A stretch of DNA of 26,108 nucleotides from an uncultured Bacilli bacterium. Lineage in GTDB: Bacteria > Bacillota_I > Bacilli_A > RF39 > UBA660. Shown here in pieces: positions 7,924 to 16,832 of this stretch. The notes beneath the pieces were generated by a model. It made no database searches, was not told where the DNA came from, and saw nothing but the letters and a program-made list of their open reading frames with translations. Position 1 is the stretch's first letter; each line of letters starts with the position of its first letter. The stretch covers positions 1 through 26,108 of the forward strand of contig CAKPAT010000001.1 of the NCBI GenBank assembly GCA_934133155.1, in the 5' to 3' direction. The position numbers and the translations under genes were made by a program.

Positions 7924-7946
7924 AAAAAAGCAGAGAATAAATCTCT
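7924..7946 (-). terminator. Intrinsic terminator of the T4SS core operon
   Basis: Minus-strand stem AGAGA / TCTCT (loop TTTAT), then GC and six T, directly after the stop of the wall hydrolase gene. It marks the end of the unit starting at 17903. Confidence 0.65.
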
Positions 7947-7947
7947 A

Positions 7948-10734
7948 CTATTTTCCAGTTGGCCAAGTTTTCTCATATACTTTAAGTGCACTCATAGAAT
8001 CAATAGCCGCAAAATAAGCATAATTTTTACCCGGATTAACAGCCTTATAGTTTCCAGTTATAAAGACTTCATATTCCGCAGCACGTCTATTAGCGAGACC
8101 ATCTTTATAAGTATTATTAGTAAATCCACAAGGAATACTTACAAAACAATTAAACACTTCATAACTATTTGCCCCATATTTTTTTATCTTTTCAATAATT
8201 TTTTCATGTGATGTTCCGCCACCGTAAAGAACACTCGCTAAAACACCAATTTGAGCATTAGTTAAACCACTAACATTCTGACTTTCTAAATAAGAAGTAA
8301 TCGTCTCTTTATTATCATAATATCCTTGAGCAAAAATCTTATAAATATAATCCTTATCAACACATCCATTTTGCATATCTTTTGTAAAAGTAGTATATCC
8401 AACAGTTGCAGCACGTTCAGTATCTCCACCAGTAGTAACACCAAAAGCAGTAGTTAAACCAGCACCATCATTTAAATTAGTAACACCGTAACCGGTTTTA
8501 GCACCTTTACCATTATAATTACAATAAGCTTCGTCACCACCTTCAACTCCGGCAATAAATTCAAGCATACCTTCATCATCAGCATCTCCGCCACAAGAAT
8601 TAAGTGAACTAACCTTACTACTATTAATTTCCCAAAGGCCATTATTTAAATGATTTAAAATTTCATTTTGAACAGTATCTTTACTTTGATAACCTTGTCC
8701 ATCTGAATAACCACTAGGATTAAATACATATATCTTATCAGAACTTTCATCATAATGATCAAGCATCATAAAATGTCCTGAACCATTTTTATACATGCCA
8801 GATTTAGGCCTAATATTAACTAAAATCTTTTTACCGCTTTTTAATGTTTGAATTACCGTATTCATATCAGTTTTAATCGGTTGAAGTGATAATCCCCAAT
8901 TTTGAGTAATAATAGGTGAACTTTCCAAAGTATCAAAATATGGAGAAGTAACACCACCACCACCATTAATCCAAGCACCTTGCTTAATAATATCATCAGT
9001 AAATTTAGTAACATCAGGAGTTTCACCAGTATACATATAATAAGCAGCCATTAATGAAGAAGGCAAACATCCAGCAACCATATAAATCGTATTACCAATA
9101 GGAACATTTCCAAGCCTATCTCCACCTTGATAAAATTCACTCAAACCATCAATTCTACTCTTATAACTAGAATTAGAAATATCTAAAGTACTATTAGCAG
9201 TACTTTTACCATTAGTAACATCAGTCGCCCACATAACACGGTAGGCAAAAACATGCCAATTAGTATATTTTTCACTTAAATGAGTAGCACCAAGTCCAGG
9301 GTCCATAATCTTAACAACGTTATTTTCTATATTATCAACAGCAACCCAGTGCTGTGAACTATTATCCCAACTAAAGCAAAGCAGGACATATCTCTGATAT
9401 TTACCATCTTCTAAAGTATTTAAAACATTTCCAATAGTTCTTGCTAAATCAGTCTCTGAATAAATACTAGTGTCAACCGTATAGCCAGAATTAAAGTTAG
9501 GTGCAATATCATTCCATCCAGACCAAGTCATACCGCCTCCAGAACTATAACCACCATGTGCATTTAATGAAGTAGCAAATGCTCCAGGATTAAATTCACT
9601 ATAACCACTTGGTAAATTAGTAATCAAAGTTCCAGACTTAGCAATAAGCATTGCACTAGATGTAGTAGTACATCCGATTTTACCTAAACTACCACCACCA
9701 CCTAAAGAAATATCACTCCAAGATTCACCCCATTGTTTCCAATTAGCATAATCACCTGTAGAAGCTGAACCAGAATAAACACATGTATCATTTTCATTTC
9801 TAAATAACATTTTATAAATTTCCGCAAACTGAATTATATCATCAGCAACTTGCTGTTTTTTTAATGTCTTTTGATTTTCATCAGAAATGCCAGCAACATA
9901 ATCAACAGTACTTTCAATAAAGCCATATTGACATATCTTCATAGAATCAACAACAGCATTGCCAACATCAACTAAATTACCACTTGCAAAAGGAGAATTA
10001 GAAGCAAAAGGAATAAAATTCCAAATTTCTTTAGAAAGTTGAAACGCAGTATTAGAAATACATCCTGCCGCATTAACAACCCAACTGTCACCACCATAGC
10101 CAGGACTAGCTAAAGCCTTTTTATAACTTTCTTCGTCATATTTTCCATTAACATTAGAATTAACCATAATAAGTGTAGCCGCATCAATCAAATCAATTTT
10201 TTCCTGCTTTATACCATCATAATTAGAATTACCAGTTTGTCCCAAAGATTGCCAAAAACTTTTTAAAGCACTTAAAAACTCATTTTCATCAAAATCAGCA
10301 GTATATGTTTCGTCAATAACATCATAATACATCTCGCCATATAAAATAGTAGAAGCTAAAACAACCGTATCAACCTTATCACCTAAAGCTTCACCAATCA
10401 AACGAATCTTAGTATTAAATTGATCCTCTTTAATTTTCTCAAGTTCCTCAGTAGAACATAGTAAACAAGCACCGCTTAAAGTATTACCACCTCTATCAGC
10501 AACATCAGAAACAACCTCTTGAAATTCTTCAACTGCTTTTTGAATAATACCCAAAAAATAAAGTAAAACAGCAGCAAAAACTATAATAGCAACGAGAAAT
10601 CCAACAAAACTAGCAATAATACCTGCCAATTTAAGCTTTTTCTTAGCACTAACCACCTTAGAAAATGTATCAGAATTTTCTAAAGCACTTTTAATCTTAT
10701 TAGACGCCTTATTAATCAAACCCTTAAACGGCAT
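7948..10734 (-). CDS. VirB1-like multidomain wall hydrolase: TM + two C39-like peptidases + GH24-like lysozyme
   Basis: 928-residue membrane-anchored enzyme likely to open the peptidoglycan for the secretion channel. Residues 1-35 are basic and cytoplasmic, 38-66 a membrane helix, the rest external. First C39_2-like domain about 325-505: IGCTTTSS (Cys355), QHWVAVD (His462), KIMDPG (Asp478). Second about 540-705: AGCLPSS (Cys556), GHFMMLDHYD (His654), and VFNPSG, where Asn672 takes the place of the usual Asp. A third domain about 722-905 resembles GH24/T4-type lysozyme: FIAGVEGG (candidate catalytic Glu731), GLTTAFGVT, and GLANRRAAEYEVF, the RR..E..lF pattern near the end. Gram-positive conjugation systems use two-domain CHAP or NlpC/P60 plus lysozyme enzymes; three catalytic domains is larger. 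RBS AAGGTGA supports the start. Last gene of its operon, right after virB4. Confidence 0.82.
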   Translation of the reverse strand: MPFKGLINKASNKIKSALENSDTFSKVVSAKKKLKLAGIIASFVGFLVAIIVFAAVLLYFLGIIQKAVEEFQEVVSDVADRGGNTLSGACLLCSTEELEKIKEDQFNTKIRLIGEALGDKVDTVVLASTILYGEMYYDVIDETYTADFDENEFLSALKSFWQSLGQTGNSNYDGIKQEKIDLIDAATLIMVNSNVNGKYDEESYKKALASPGYGGDSWVVNAAGCISNTAFQLSKEIWNFIPFASNSPFASGNLVDVGNAVVDSMKICQYGFIESTVDYVAGISDENQKTLKKQQVADDIIQFAEIYKMLFRNENDTCVYSGSASTGDYANWKQWGESWSDISLGGGGSLGKIGCTTTSSAMLIAKSGTLITNLPSGYSEFNPGAFATSLNAHGGYSSGGGMTWSGWNDIAPNFNSGYTVDTSIYSETDLARTIGNVLNTLEDGKYQRYVLLCFSWDNSSQHWVAVDNIENNVVKIMDPGLGATHLSEKYTNWHVFAYRVMWATDVTNGKSTANSTLDISNSSYKSRIDGLSEFYQGGDRLGNVPIGNTIYMVAGCLPSSLMAAYYMYTGETPDVTKFTDDIIKQGAWINGGGGVTSPYFDTLESSPIITQNWGLSLQPIKTDMNTVIQTLKSGKKILVNIRPKSGMYKNGSGHFMMLDHYDESSDKIYVFNPSGYSDGQGYQSKDTVQNEILNHLNNGLWEINSSKVSSLNSCGGDADDEGMLEFIAGVEGGDEAYCNYNGKGAKTGYGVTNLNDGAGLTTAFGVTTGGDTERAATVGYTTFTKDMQNGCVDKDYIYKIFAQGYYDNKETITSYLESQNVSGLTNAQIGVLASVLYGGGTSHEKIIEKIKKYGANSYEVFNCFVSIPCGFTNNTYKDGLANRRAAEYEVFITGNYKAVNPGKNYAYFAAIDSMSALKVYEKTWPTGK

Positions 10735-10753
10735 ATACTATCACCTTCTTATC

Positions 10754-12538
10754 TTATAAACCTCCGCCAGAACCAAATGAATCAAGTTCTTGTTCAGTTA
10801 CCACAACATTAATTCTCATACGTTTACTACCACAAATAAATAACGCCTCACCTTGAGAATAACCCTTAATATTTTCTCTTTCATTATCATTCAAGTCAAT
10901 AAGCCTAGATAAATCATCAACCGCTTGTTTCTTAAGACCCATAACCAAATAATATGAAGCATTATCAAAAATAGCCTTACCTTGAGTAATCACGTTAGGA
11001 TCACTAAAATCAGTAGGTTGCTGAGTAATAATCATCGTACCAGTATTATATTTTCTCGCACGTCTTTGAATTTGTGCTAAAAAGTCTGCACCTAAAGTAT
11101 TATTACCAGAAAGCAAAACATGAGCCTCATCAACCGCTAAAACAGTATTAATATTAGAATCCAAAGTTAAACTCCAAGCATACTTCAAAACGTTAAAGAA
11201 TAAAGCATTTCTAATATTCGCATCAGCATTCATTAACTCACGAATATTAAACACAATAAAATTACTCTTAGGACTAATAGTCGTCGTACCATCAAAATAA
11301 AAACGTAATTCACTAATCAAAGGTCTCATCTTAAGCTCTAAATGCTCTAAAATATCCCTTTCACGATTTTGTTCAGGCATAGAAGTAATCTTACCCCTAA
11401 CAGTCGCATAAACATCCTTCATAGTAGGATAATCCTTAGATGTAAACTTAGTAAAATCAGTATTATAATCAATACCAAATCTCTTATAAGTTTCCTGAAC
11501 AATACCACTAAAAACATTCAAAACATCTTCAGTAATAGTCGGATCATAATACTTCATAAAAGCCTTAACAGTCTGTAAAGAACGCGTTAAAACCGCATAA
11601 CCCATACCCTGTTTAATCTCTTCATCATCAGCATCTAAAATAACCTCAAGCGGATTAATCATACCAAACTCTCCGCCTTTACCTAAATCAATAAAGTCAC
11701 CGCCATAAAGTCTTGTCATATCCTCAAACTCACCCTCAGGGTCAATAATAACAATCTTATAATCATTCCTAATATGTGACCTAATCATTAACTTAGCAGC
11801 CGTAGATTTACCACTACCAGAAGTACCTAAAATAATCATATTCGCATTATTTCTGTTGTGCTCTTTTTGAATCTGATATAAAAATTGATTAAATAAAACA
11901 ACACCACCAGAAAAATCAACGCCAAGTAAAGTAGCTAAACCAGGATCCTTAATACTATCAAAAACAAAAGGATACATTGCCGCAATAGTTGGCGAAGGAA
12001 TAGGCGTACCTATCCTATCCTCAATATCCTGTTTAGGAAAAATAGGAAGCATAGACTTTAAAACCTTTTCCTGTTCAAACCTTAAAGGAACAGCCCTCAT
12101 ATCCATAGCCTCTAAATAATTCTTAAGCTGTAACTTCTTAGCCGTAAGCTCCTCAGCAGAATCAGCAGTAACCATAATATGCAACTGAAAATCAAAAATC
12201 CTTGCCTGACTTGCTGCCAGCTGTTTAATAAACTCCTCTAAAGACTCATAATCTTGCCTAATTTTTTCTTGAAAAGTAACATCCTTTTCCTCTTGATAAC
12301 GGCTTTTAAGCTCAGCAATTTGCTTATTAAGCATCTTGTTAATAACCGCAAAAGGAAGCGGAATATGCTTAATAACCATCTTAATACCAGCCATACTAGT
12401 CAAAGTAGCCAAAAAACCAGGATCAATAACCTTAGGATAAGAAATAACTGTTAAAATAGTTGAATACTTATCACTCATAACAATACTACTAGGTTTAAAC
12501 TCCAAACCCTTTGGAGCAATCTGTTTCTTAATATCCAT
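10754..12538 (-). CDS. virB4: VirB4-type T4SS ATPase, main ATPase part
   Basis: 594-residue conjugation-type ATPase that powers assembly and transport. Walker A GTSGSGKST (238-246), IIDPEGEFEDM (264-274), Walker B VLAVDEAHVLL (466-476), and RRARKYNTGTMIITQQPTDF (from 492) are all present as in TraE/TrsE/PrgJ-type Firmicute VirB4s. The first 200 residues cover the second half of the usual N-terminal domain (a coiled region around 70-110). The first part of that domain is on the upstream gene, whose TAA overlaps this ATG as TAATG, so the two halves are stoichiometrically coupled. The overall length of the two (about 775) matches a normal VirB4 of 600-850 residues. No frameshift signature is present; it is a real two-gene arrangement. 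Confidence 0.93.
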   Translation of the reverse strand: MDIKKQIAPKGLEFKPSSIVMSDKYSTILTVISYPKVIDPGFLATLTSMAGIKMVIKHIPLPFAVINKMLNKQIAELKSRYQEEKDVTFQEKIRQDYESLEEFIKQLAASQARIFDFQLHIMVTADSAEELTAKKLQLKNYLEAMDMRAVPLRFEQEKVLKSMLPIFPKQDIEDRIGTPIPSPTIAAMYPFVFDSIKDPGLATLLGVDFSGGVVLFNQFLYQIQKEHNRNNANMIILGTSGSGKSTAAKLMIRSHIRNDYKIVIIDPEGEFEDMTRLYGGDFIDLGKGGEFGMINPLEVILDADDEEIKQGMGYAVLTRSLQTVKAFMKYYDPTITEDVLNVFSGIVQETYKRFGIDYNTDFTKFTSKDYPTMKDVYATVRGKITSMPEQNRERDILEHLELKMRPLISELRFYFDGTTTISPKSNFIVFNIRELMNADANIRNALFFNVLKYAWSLTLDSNINTVLAVDEAHVLLSGNNTLGADFLAQIQRRARKYNTGTMIITQQPTDFSDPNVITQGKAIFDNASYYLVMGLKKQAVDDLSRLIDLNDNERENIKGYSQGEALFICGSKRMRINVVVTEQELDSFGSGGGL

Positions 12539-13083
12539 TAACCAATCACCGTCCCAAAAGTAGTTGTCTGTCCACCATTTAAGAAATTATCTAAAATAAT
12601 CCTTAAATCATCATTAGACGTCTGTGTCGCATTAAGACCAGCATTCGCAAAAGATTGAACCAAAGTCCTAATCTTCTTTTGAATCTTATCAATATCTTTA
12701 TCCTTAAAAAGTAAATAAAACTCCGTATCAACAACATTATTCGTCGTAAACATATTAGCCTTATTAATATCATCTAAAATCAATTTCTTCTTAACCGGAT
12801 TAGTCTGCTGATTATATAAAAGCTGAAGCCTAGATAAATAAGCCGCAATATCAACAGGTCTATCCGCTGCAATAATCCAAAATTCATAATCAATCATATT
12901 ATAAACATTTCTTAAATTATTAATAATCATATTTTGAGAATCATAATCCAAAATCCAGATATTACGAGGAAAAATCTTTACACCCGTAACCTTCTCATTA
13001 GTATCTAAAATAATCATTCCATTAGTAATATCCTTAACAGGAACAAAATCACTAGTATACTTACTTCTTGTCTCCATACTCAT
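12538..13083 (-). CDS. VirB4 N-terminal domain as a separate protein
   Basis: 181-residue cytoplasmic protein without ATPase motifs. It has the pattern of the start of Firmicute VirB4 (SDFVPVKDITNGMIILD and TNEKVTGVKIFPRNIWILD), which normally precedes the ATPase in one chain. It ends in LNGGQTTTFGTVIG. It shares the TAATG junction with the ATPase gene. The start is uncertain: ATG at 13083 is used because GGTG lies 8 bases upstream; ATG at 13077 and TTG at 13110 are alternatives. The start overlaps the end of the PrgI-like gene, so three genes are translationally linked. Likely docks the ATPase to the membrane complex. Confidence 0.75.
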   Translation of the reverse strand: MSMETRSKYTSDFVPVKDITNGMIILDTNEKVTGVKIFPRNIWILDYDSQNMIINNLRNVYNMIDYEFWIIAADRPVDIAAYLSRLQLLYNQQTNPVKKKLILDDINKANMFTTNNVVDTEFYLLFKDKDIDKIQKKIRTLVQSFANAGLNATQTSNDDLRIILDNFLNGGQTTTFGTVIG

Positions 13084-13375
13084 CAGAAACACACCAACCT
13101 TTCCAAACAAATTTTTGTCTAGTTGTATAAAATCTATAAATATCCTGAATTATCACCCTTGTATTATGATAATTAGGAACAGGAAGCACCAAGAAGCCAG
13201 TAATAACCCCTGGTGCTAAATCAATAACCGCAGTAAGTAAAGTATTTGGTGAAATAATCATCAAAAGAAGTATTGTTATACCAAGTCCACTACCAAATAA
13301 AATCAAATCAAATGTTGTAAAAACCCCAAATATAAGCATAGATTGCTTAGTATTTGCTGGAATTAAAAATTTCAT
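13061..13375 (-). CDS. prgI: PrgI/VirB3-like inner-membrane T4SS protein
   Basis: 104 residues: a soluble start (MKFLIPANTKQSM), two hydrophobic helices (about 13-34 and 36-63) and a conserved C-terminal segment VPNYHNTRVIIQDIYRFYT...FVWKGWCVSDEYG. The last is the PrgI-family signature (PNYHN and WKGWC). VirB3/PrgI proteins sit next to VirB4 and help anchor it. The order here, VirB6-like, PrgI, VirB4, wall hydrolase, is that of Gram-positive conjugation loci. The RBS AAAGGGGATGATTT precedes the ATG. The end overlaps the next gene by 23 bases. Confidence 0.85.
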   Translation of the reverse strand: MKFLIPANTKQSMLIFGVFTTFDLILFGSGLGITILLLMIISPNTLLTAVIDLAPGVITGFLVLPVPNYHNTRVIIQDIYRFYTTRQKFVWKGWCVSDEYGDKK

Positions 13376-13399
13376 TAAATCATCCCCTTTTTACAAAAA

Positions 13400-15679
13400 T
13401 TATAGTTGTCTATTTTGATTACCGAGTTTTTCTTCACGCTCTTTAATGCGTTTCTTAGTATCAATGACACTTTGTTGTGGTGAATCTTCAATGCCATAGA
13501 AACGTTTACGTTGAGCTTTTTCACTTTCCAAAATCTTAATATCTTTCTCAATTGCATCTAATTCACCTCTCGCTTCATTTTCCTTATTAGTTAAGTCAGC
13601 ATATCTATTGTTTAAAGTAATAATATCATCGCAGTCACTTATAACACTATTTGATTGTGTAACTTGTGTATTTGCTTGATTTAATTGATTGCGTAAATCG
13701 TTAACTCTCTGGGCGTCAGAAGCTGAAGCGGCTTCATATCTAGCAATATCAGCTTGTGCAGCTTCATATTCAGCTTTAGCCTGCTTACGTACATCATCTA
13801 CAGCTCCACCAGAAAACGCAATATTACCACTAGTTGATGTACCATTCTTAGCCGCTTCCATCCTATCATAAGCAGCCTTAGCTTTTTCACGAGCTTCATT
13901 TAATCTTGCCTCATTATCGTTCTTACTTGTGTTAGCAGCACTCAAGTCACTAGAAATTTGAGCAGCTTGTCTACGAGCATCATCTCTTTGAATTACAGCT
14001 TGTTCACGCCTTGCATTATAATCTACGCCTTCACGATAGCCTTTTTCCTGCATTTGAGAATAAATATCTCCAACAGCATGGGAAATAGAACTTAATTCAG
14101 CTTGTTTGCTACGATATTGTCCTCTAGCTATATCTAATGGTTCACCAACCTCATCTATAGCACCCTGACTTCCATGTCTTAACAACCAGCCAAGTGGATT
14201 AAAGGATGCAAGTTCATTACCAGTCATCGTCTTATATGTTGATTTTCTAATATCGCCAAACGTTGTGGCAGAAAGTTTCCCACGAGAATTAAAACCTTGA
14301 TTAACTCCAGAGAGCATTCCCACAAGGGCACCTTTTCCACCTGCACCAGCTTGTTTACCAGCTTTATACCCAGACCAAGCACCAGCAGCAGCTCCAATAG
14401 AAGTGCCTATAGCACCGGCAGCAATCTTACTTGAATTAATCTGAGCCATCGGACTAAGACCAATACCGCCAAGTGCATCTTCACCAGTATTAAATAATTT
14501 AGATATTAATTTAGGAAGTTGATTAGCAAATATTAAAGTACCTAAAATAACCATAACTACAACAAGCATGCTCATAAGACCAGTAGAAGGAGCATCACCA
14601 TTCATATATAAATAACCCAAATCCTCACCAGTAACATTAATAAATGTATCACATAAAATTCTTATAACATAGAAAGCAAAGAACAGAATGGCAAGTCTAA
14701 TAAACAAAGCAAAATAAGTTGAGAAACATTCTTTACCCCATCTAGAAAGCATGCTACTTTCCTTATCACTAGGCCCCATATAAGCCACAATAGGAATAGG
14801 TGCAACAATTTCTAAAAATCCTAATTTAACTACACGAATCGCTATATCAATACAAAATCTAAAAAGTAAAATAACTATAAATATGCCAGTTATACCAGAC
14901 AAAATAGGTCTATAATCAATAAGATACTTTCCGTCTTGTCTCAAATTAATAATATCATAATATTTCCAAATATTTCTTGGATATTGTGACATATTTGCAT
15001 ATTCATCAGAATCAGGAAAAAAATAATTAATATTTTCTTGTTTAGAATCAAGGAAAGTTGAAACTTCTTGTAAGCACTTTCCATCGTTACTTAAAGCCAT
15101 AGAAACCGTTCCAAGTACAGGCCCATCAGAGCAACTAGGAAAAGCCTCGGTATTAATAGACATAAAAGTACCTAAGACAAGAAATTGCATGTCAACAGCC
15201 ATATCGTGATTTACACCCTCTGCAGACATATTATTCTCCTCTTTATTATCGTCAGTTTTATCTGCACTATTAGATTCACCTAAAATAAGTTCTCCAATAA
15301 CATCACTATTTAAAATAACTTGCTGTATTTTAAATGCTTGTGTAAAAATCATTGGAACAGTAACAATCAAAAGTAAAGAAATCATAACATGTTTTACAAT
15401 TGTTGAAACTCCTCTTTTTTCATCATAAAACTTGTTTGGATCAACCAAATACTGAAGTAAAGAAAAAGCTAATCTAAAAAGCATAAAAACAGCCAATAAA
15501 GAATAAATTCTACTAGAAAACTGTTCTATAATACTTTGATTAGAAGACCAAGTCATACCAAACAAATCCAAATTAGCTAAATACATTAACAGTTCATAAG
15601 CCCAACTTATAAAAGTATAAATTGTACAATCTAGAAAGGCAAAAATACCTCTAAATAAATCTTCAATAGGGTTTACCAC
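13400..15679 (-). CDS. VirB6/TrbL-like polytopic channel protein with coiled-coil tail
   Basis: 759-residue inner-membrane protein of the T4SS channel. Hydrophobic helices: about 18-38, 58-78, 97-117, 258-282, 288-300, 322-342 and 370-390, with an external loop of about 120 residues between the third and fourth. The membrane core carries VKLGFLEIVAPIPIVAYMGP (284-303), the conserved cytoplasmic region of Firmicute VirB6/TrbL-like proteins. A Gly/Ala stretch (about 400-455) leads to a long Ala/Glu/Gln/Arg-rich coiled coil to the end, about 250 residues beyond the membrane part. The start is GTG at 15679 with GAGGCGG 5 nt upstream; a TTG at 15700 immediately after the upstream stop has no proper SD. 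Assigned by topology, context and motif. Confidence 0.78.
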   Translation of the reverse strand: MVNPIEDLFRGIFAFLDCTIYTFISWAYELLMYLANLDLFGMTWSSNQSIIEQFSSRIYSLLAVFMLFRLAFSLLQYLVDPNKFYDEKRGVSTIVKHVMISLLLIVTVPMIFTQAFKIQQVILNSDVIGELILGESNSADKTDDNKEENNMSAEGVNHDMAVDMQFLVLGTFMSINTEAFPSCSDGPVLGTVSMALSNDGKCLQEVSTFLDSKQENINYFFPDSDEYANMSQYPRNIWKYYDIINLRQDGKYLIDYRPILSGITGIFIVILLFRFCIDIAIRVVKLGFLEIVAPIPIVAYMGPSDKESSMLSRWGKECFSTYFALFIRLAILFFAFYVIRILCDTFINVTGEDLGYLYMNGDAPSTGLMSMLVVVMVILGTLIFANQLPKLISKLFNTGEDALGGIGLSPMAQINSSKIAAGAIGTSIGAAAGAWSGYKAGKQAGAGGKGALVGMLSGVNQGFNSRGKLSATTFGDIRKSTYKTMTGNELASFNPLGWLLRHGSQGAIDEVGEPLDIARGQYRSKQAELSSISHAVGDIYSQMQEKGYREGVDYNARREQAVIQRDDARRQAAQISSDLSAANTSKNDNEARLNEAREKAKAAYDRMEAAKNGTSTSGNIAFSGGAVDDVRKQAKAEYEAAQADIARYEAASASDAQRVNDLRNQLNQANTQVTQSNSVISDCDDIITLNNRYADLTNKENEARGELDAIEKDIKILESEKAQRKRFYGIEDSPQQSVIDTKKRIKEREEKLGNQNRQL

Positions 15680-15700
15680 AAAAACCGCCTCATTTCTCAA

Positions 15701-16783
15701 TTAAGAATTTTTATCAATAACTCCGCAAAACGGATCACCACTATTATAACCACCGATTTTAGCAACATTATTAACTACGCCAATTATAAAAGAAATAATA
15801 GCCGGTAAAAGAAGTAAAATAACAAGAACTATTAACCTAGCTTTAATACCTTTTAAAAACTTCTTCATCGCATCATCAACATCACCAGTTATAACCTTAA
15901 ATAAATCAAATATTGTCATAACAACCACAATAATAACTCCACCAATACTTATGTAAAAAAATAAATCATGAAGAAAATCCTGTAAATCATCTTTAATCAA
16001 TTCACATCCAGAAGCTTTATCGGTTTCTTCAGAAGAATAAGTATCATTTTTTTTGTTATTAGCCCACTCTGAGATCTCATCAGTCTCAGAAGTATTATAT
16101 GGATTATCTTCCACAGAAAAACCACCAGTACTATCAGTAGTTACTCTGCAAATTTTCAAAGCACCATTCGAAACACACGTAGTATAAAGGTTTGGACAAG
16201 TATCTTTAAACATGCTAGCCTTAATATCGTCATCAACACTACATTCATAACCTTCTTTACATGTAACATTAAGGCTGTCATCTAAAACTGAAATTCTTAT
16301 ATTAGAACTATAAGTACAAGTTTTAGCAACACTTTTACCATCTTCCATAGCCTTTTTCTTATTATCTTTTACGAGTTGTACCTTATCAGACTTTTTATAA
16401 TTATCACCATCTGCCATTACACTAACAAAATACTTATAACCTCTCTGCCCATTAGCATAACTATTAACATAGACAGTAGGACAAACAAGCGTATTTTTTT
16501 CCTTATCGAAAAAATCAGGATAAACAAACTTTTTTACTTCTTCAACAGAAGTGAACATTATACTACTCTTTGAAAAAGTTACTTCGCCAAAACCTTTTCC
16601 ATCAGAAACAACATCCCACTGTGCATAAACTTCGTTCTTCTCATTTCCACCTAAAACAACTTTACATGTAATGCATTGATACTTTGTACATTTATCATCA
16701 TCCGCTTTAGGAGAATCATAACAAACAAAAAACAAAATAAAACTAAATGTAAATAGATAAATAAATTTTAAAATTTTATTCAT
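15701..16783 (-). CDS. Secreted Cys-rich protein ending in a two-helix pilin-like module (second of pair)
   Basis: 360 residues. A signal peptide ends near SPKA (27); the mature external part has many Cys (first at 32, 37, 40; then YECSVDD, DTCPNL, TTCV, KICRV) consistent with disulfides. From about 270 comes LIKDDLQDFLHDLFFYIS, a helix, a short basic loop GDVDDAMKKFLKGIKARL, a second helix and NNVAKIGGYNSGDPFCGV. This module resembles, in layout and in the acidic-then-basic loop, the two small proteins at 19731-20548. Its extracellular N-domain is unrecognised. RBS GGGAG (7 nt) supports the ATG, and an extended -10 (TGTTATAAT at 16809-16817) lies just upstream. Likely a surface tip or adhesin-like subunit. 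Confidence 0.72.
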   Translation of the reverse strand: MNKILKFIYLFTFSFILFFVCYDSPKADDDKCTKYQCITCKVVLGGNEKNEVYAQWDVVSDGKGFGEVTFSKSSIMFTSVEEVKKFVYPDFFDKEKNTLVCPTVYVNSYANGQRGYKYFVSVMADGDNYKKSDKVQLVKDNKKKAMEDGKSVAKTCTYSSNIRISVLDDSLNVTCKEGYECSVDDDIKASMFKDTCPNLYTTCVSNGALKICRVTTDSTGGFSVEDNPYNTSETDEISEWANNKKNDTYSSEETDKASGCELIKDDLQDFLHDLFFYISIGGVIIVVVMTIFDLFKVITGDVDDAMKKFLKGIKARLIVLVILLLLPAIISFIIGVVNNVAKIGGYNSGDPFCGVIDKNS

Positions 16784-16808
16784 TTAAATTCTCCCTTCAA
16801 ACAACAAT

Positions 16809-16817
16809 ATTATAACA
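16809..16817 (-). promoter_or_regulatory. Internal extended -10 promoter before the gene starting at 16783
   Basis: TGT followed directly by TATAAT (-10 at 16809-16814) on the minus strand. No convincing -35. It would add a second entry into the T4SS operon. Confidence 0.45.
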
Positions 16818-16832
16818 CAATTTTAAAATATC

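Noticed and set aside
497..7991. Many medium ORFs antisense to the main genes
   Set aside because: They lack Shine-Dalgarno sites, have composition of shadow frames in AT-rich coding DNA, and overlap well-supported genes.
10754..13083. VirB4 split explained as a sequencing frameshift
   Set aside because: The upstream frame ends naturally and the downstream frame has a clean TAATG overlap; neither shows continued coding in the other frame beyond the junction.
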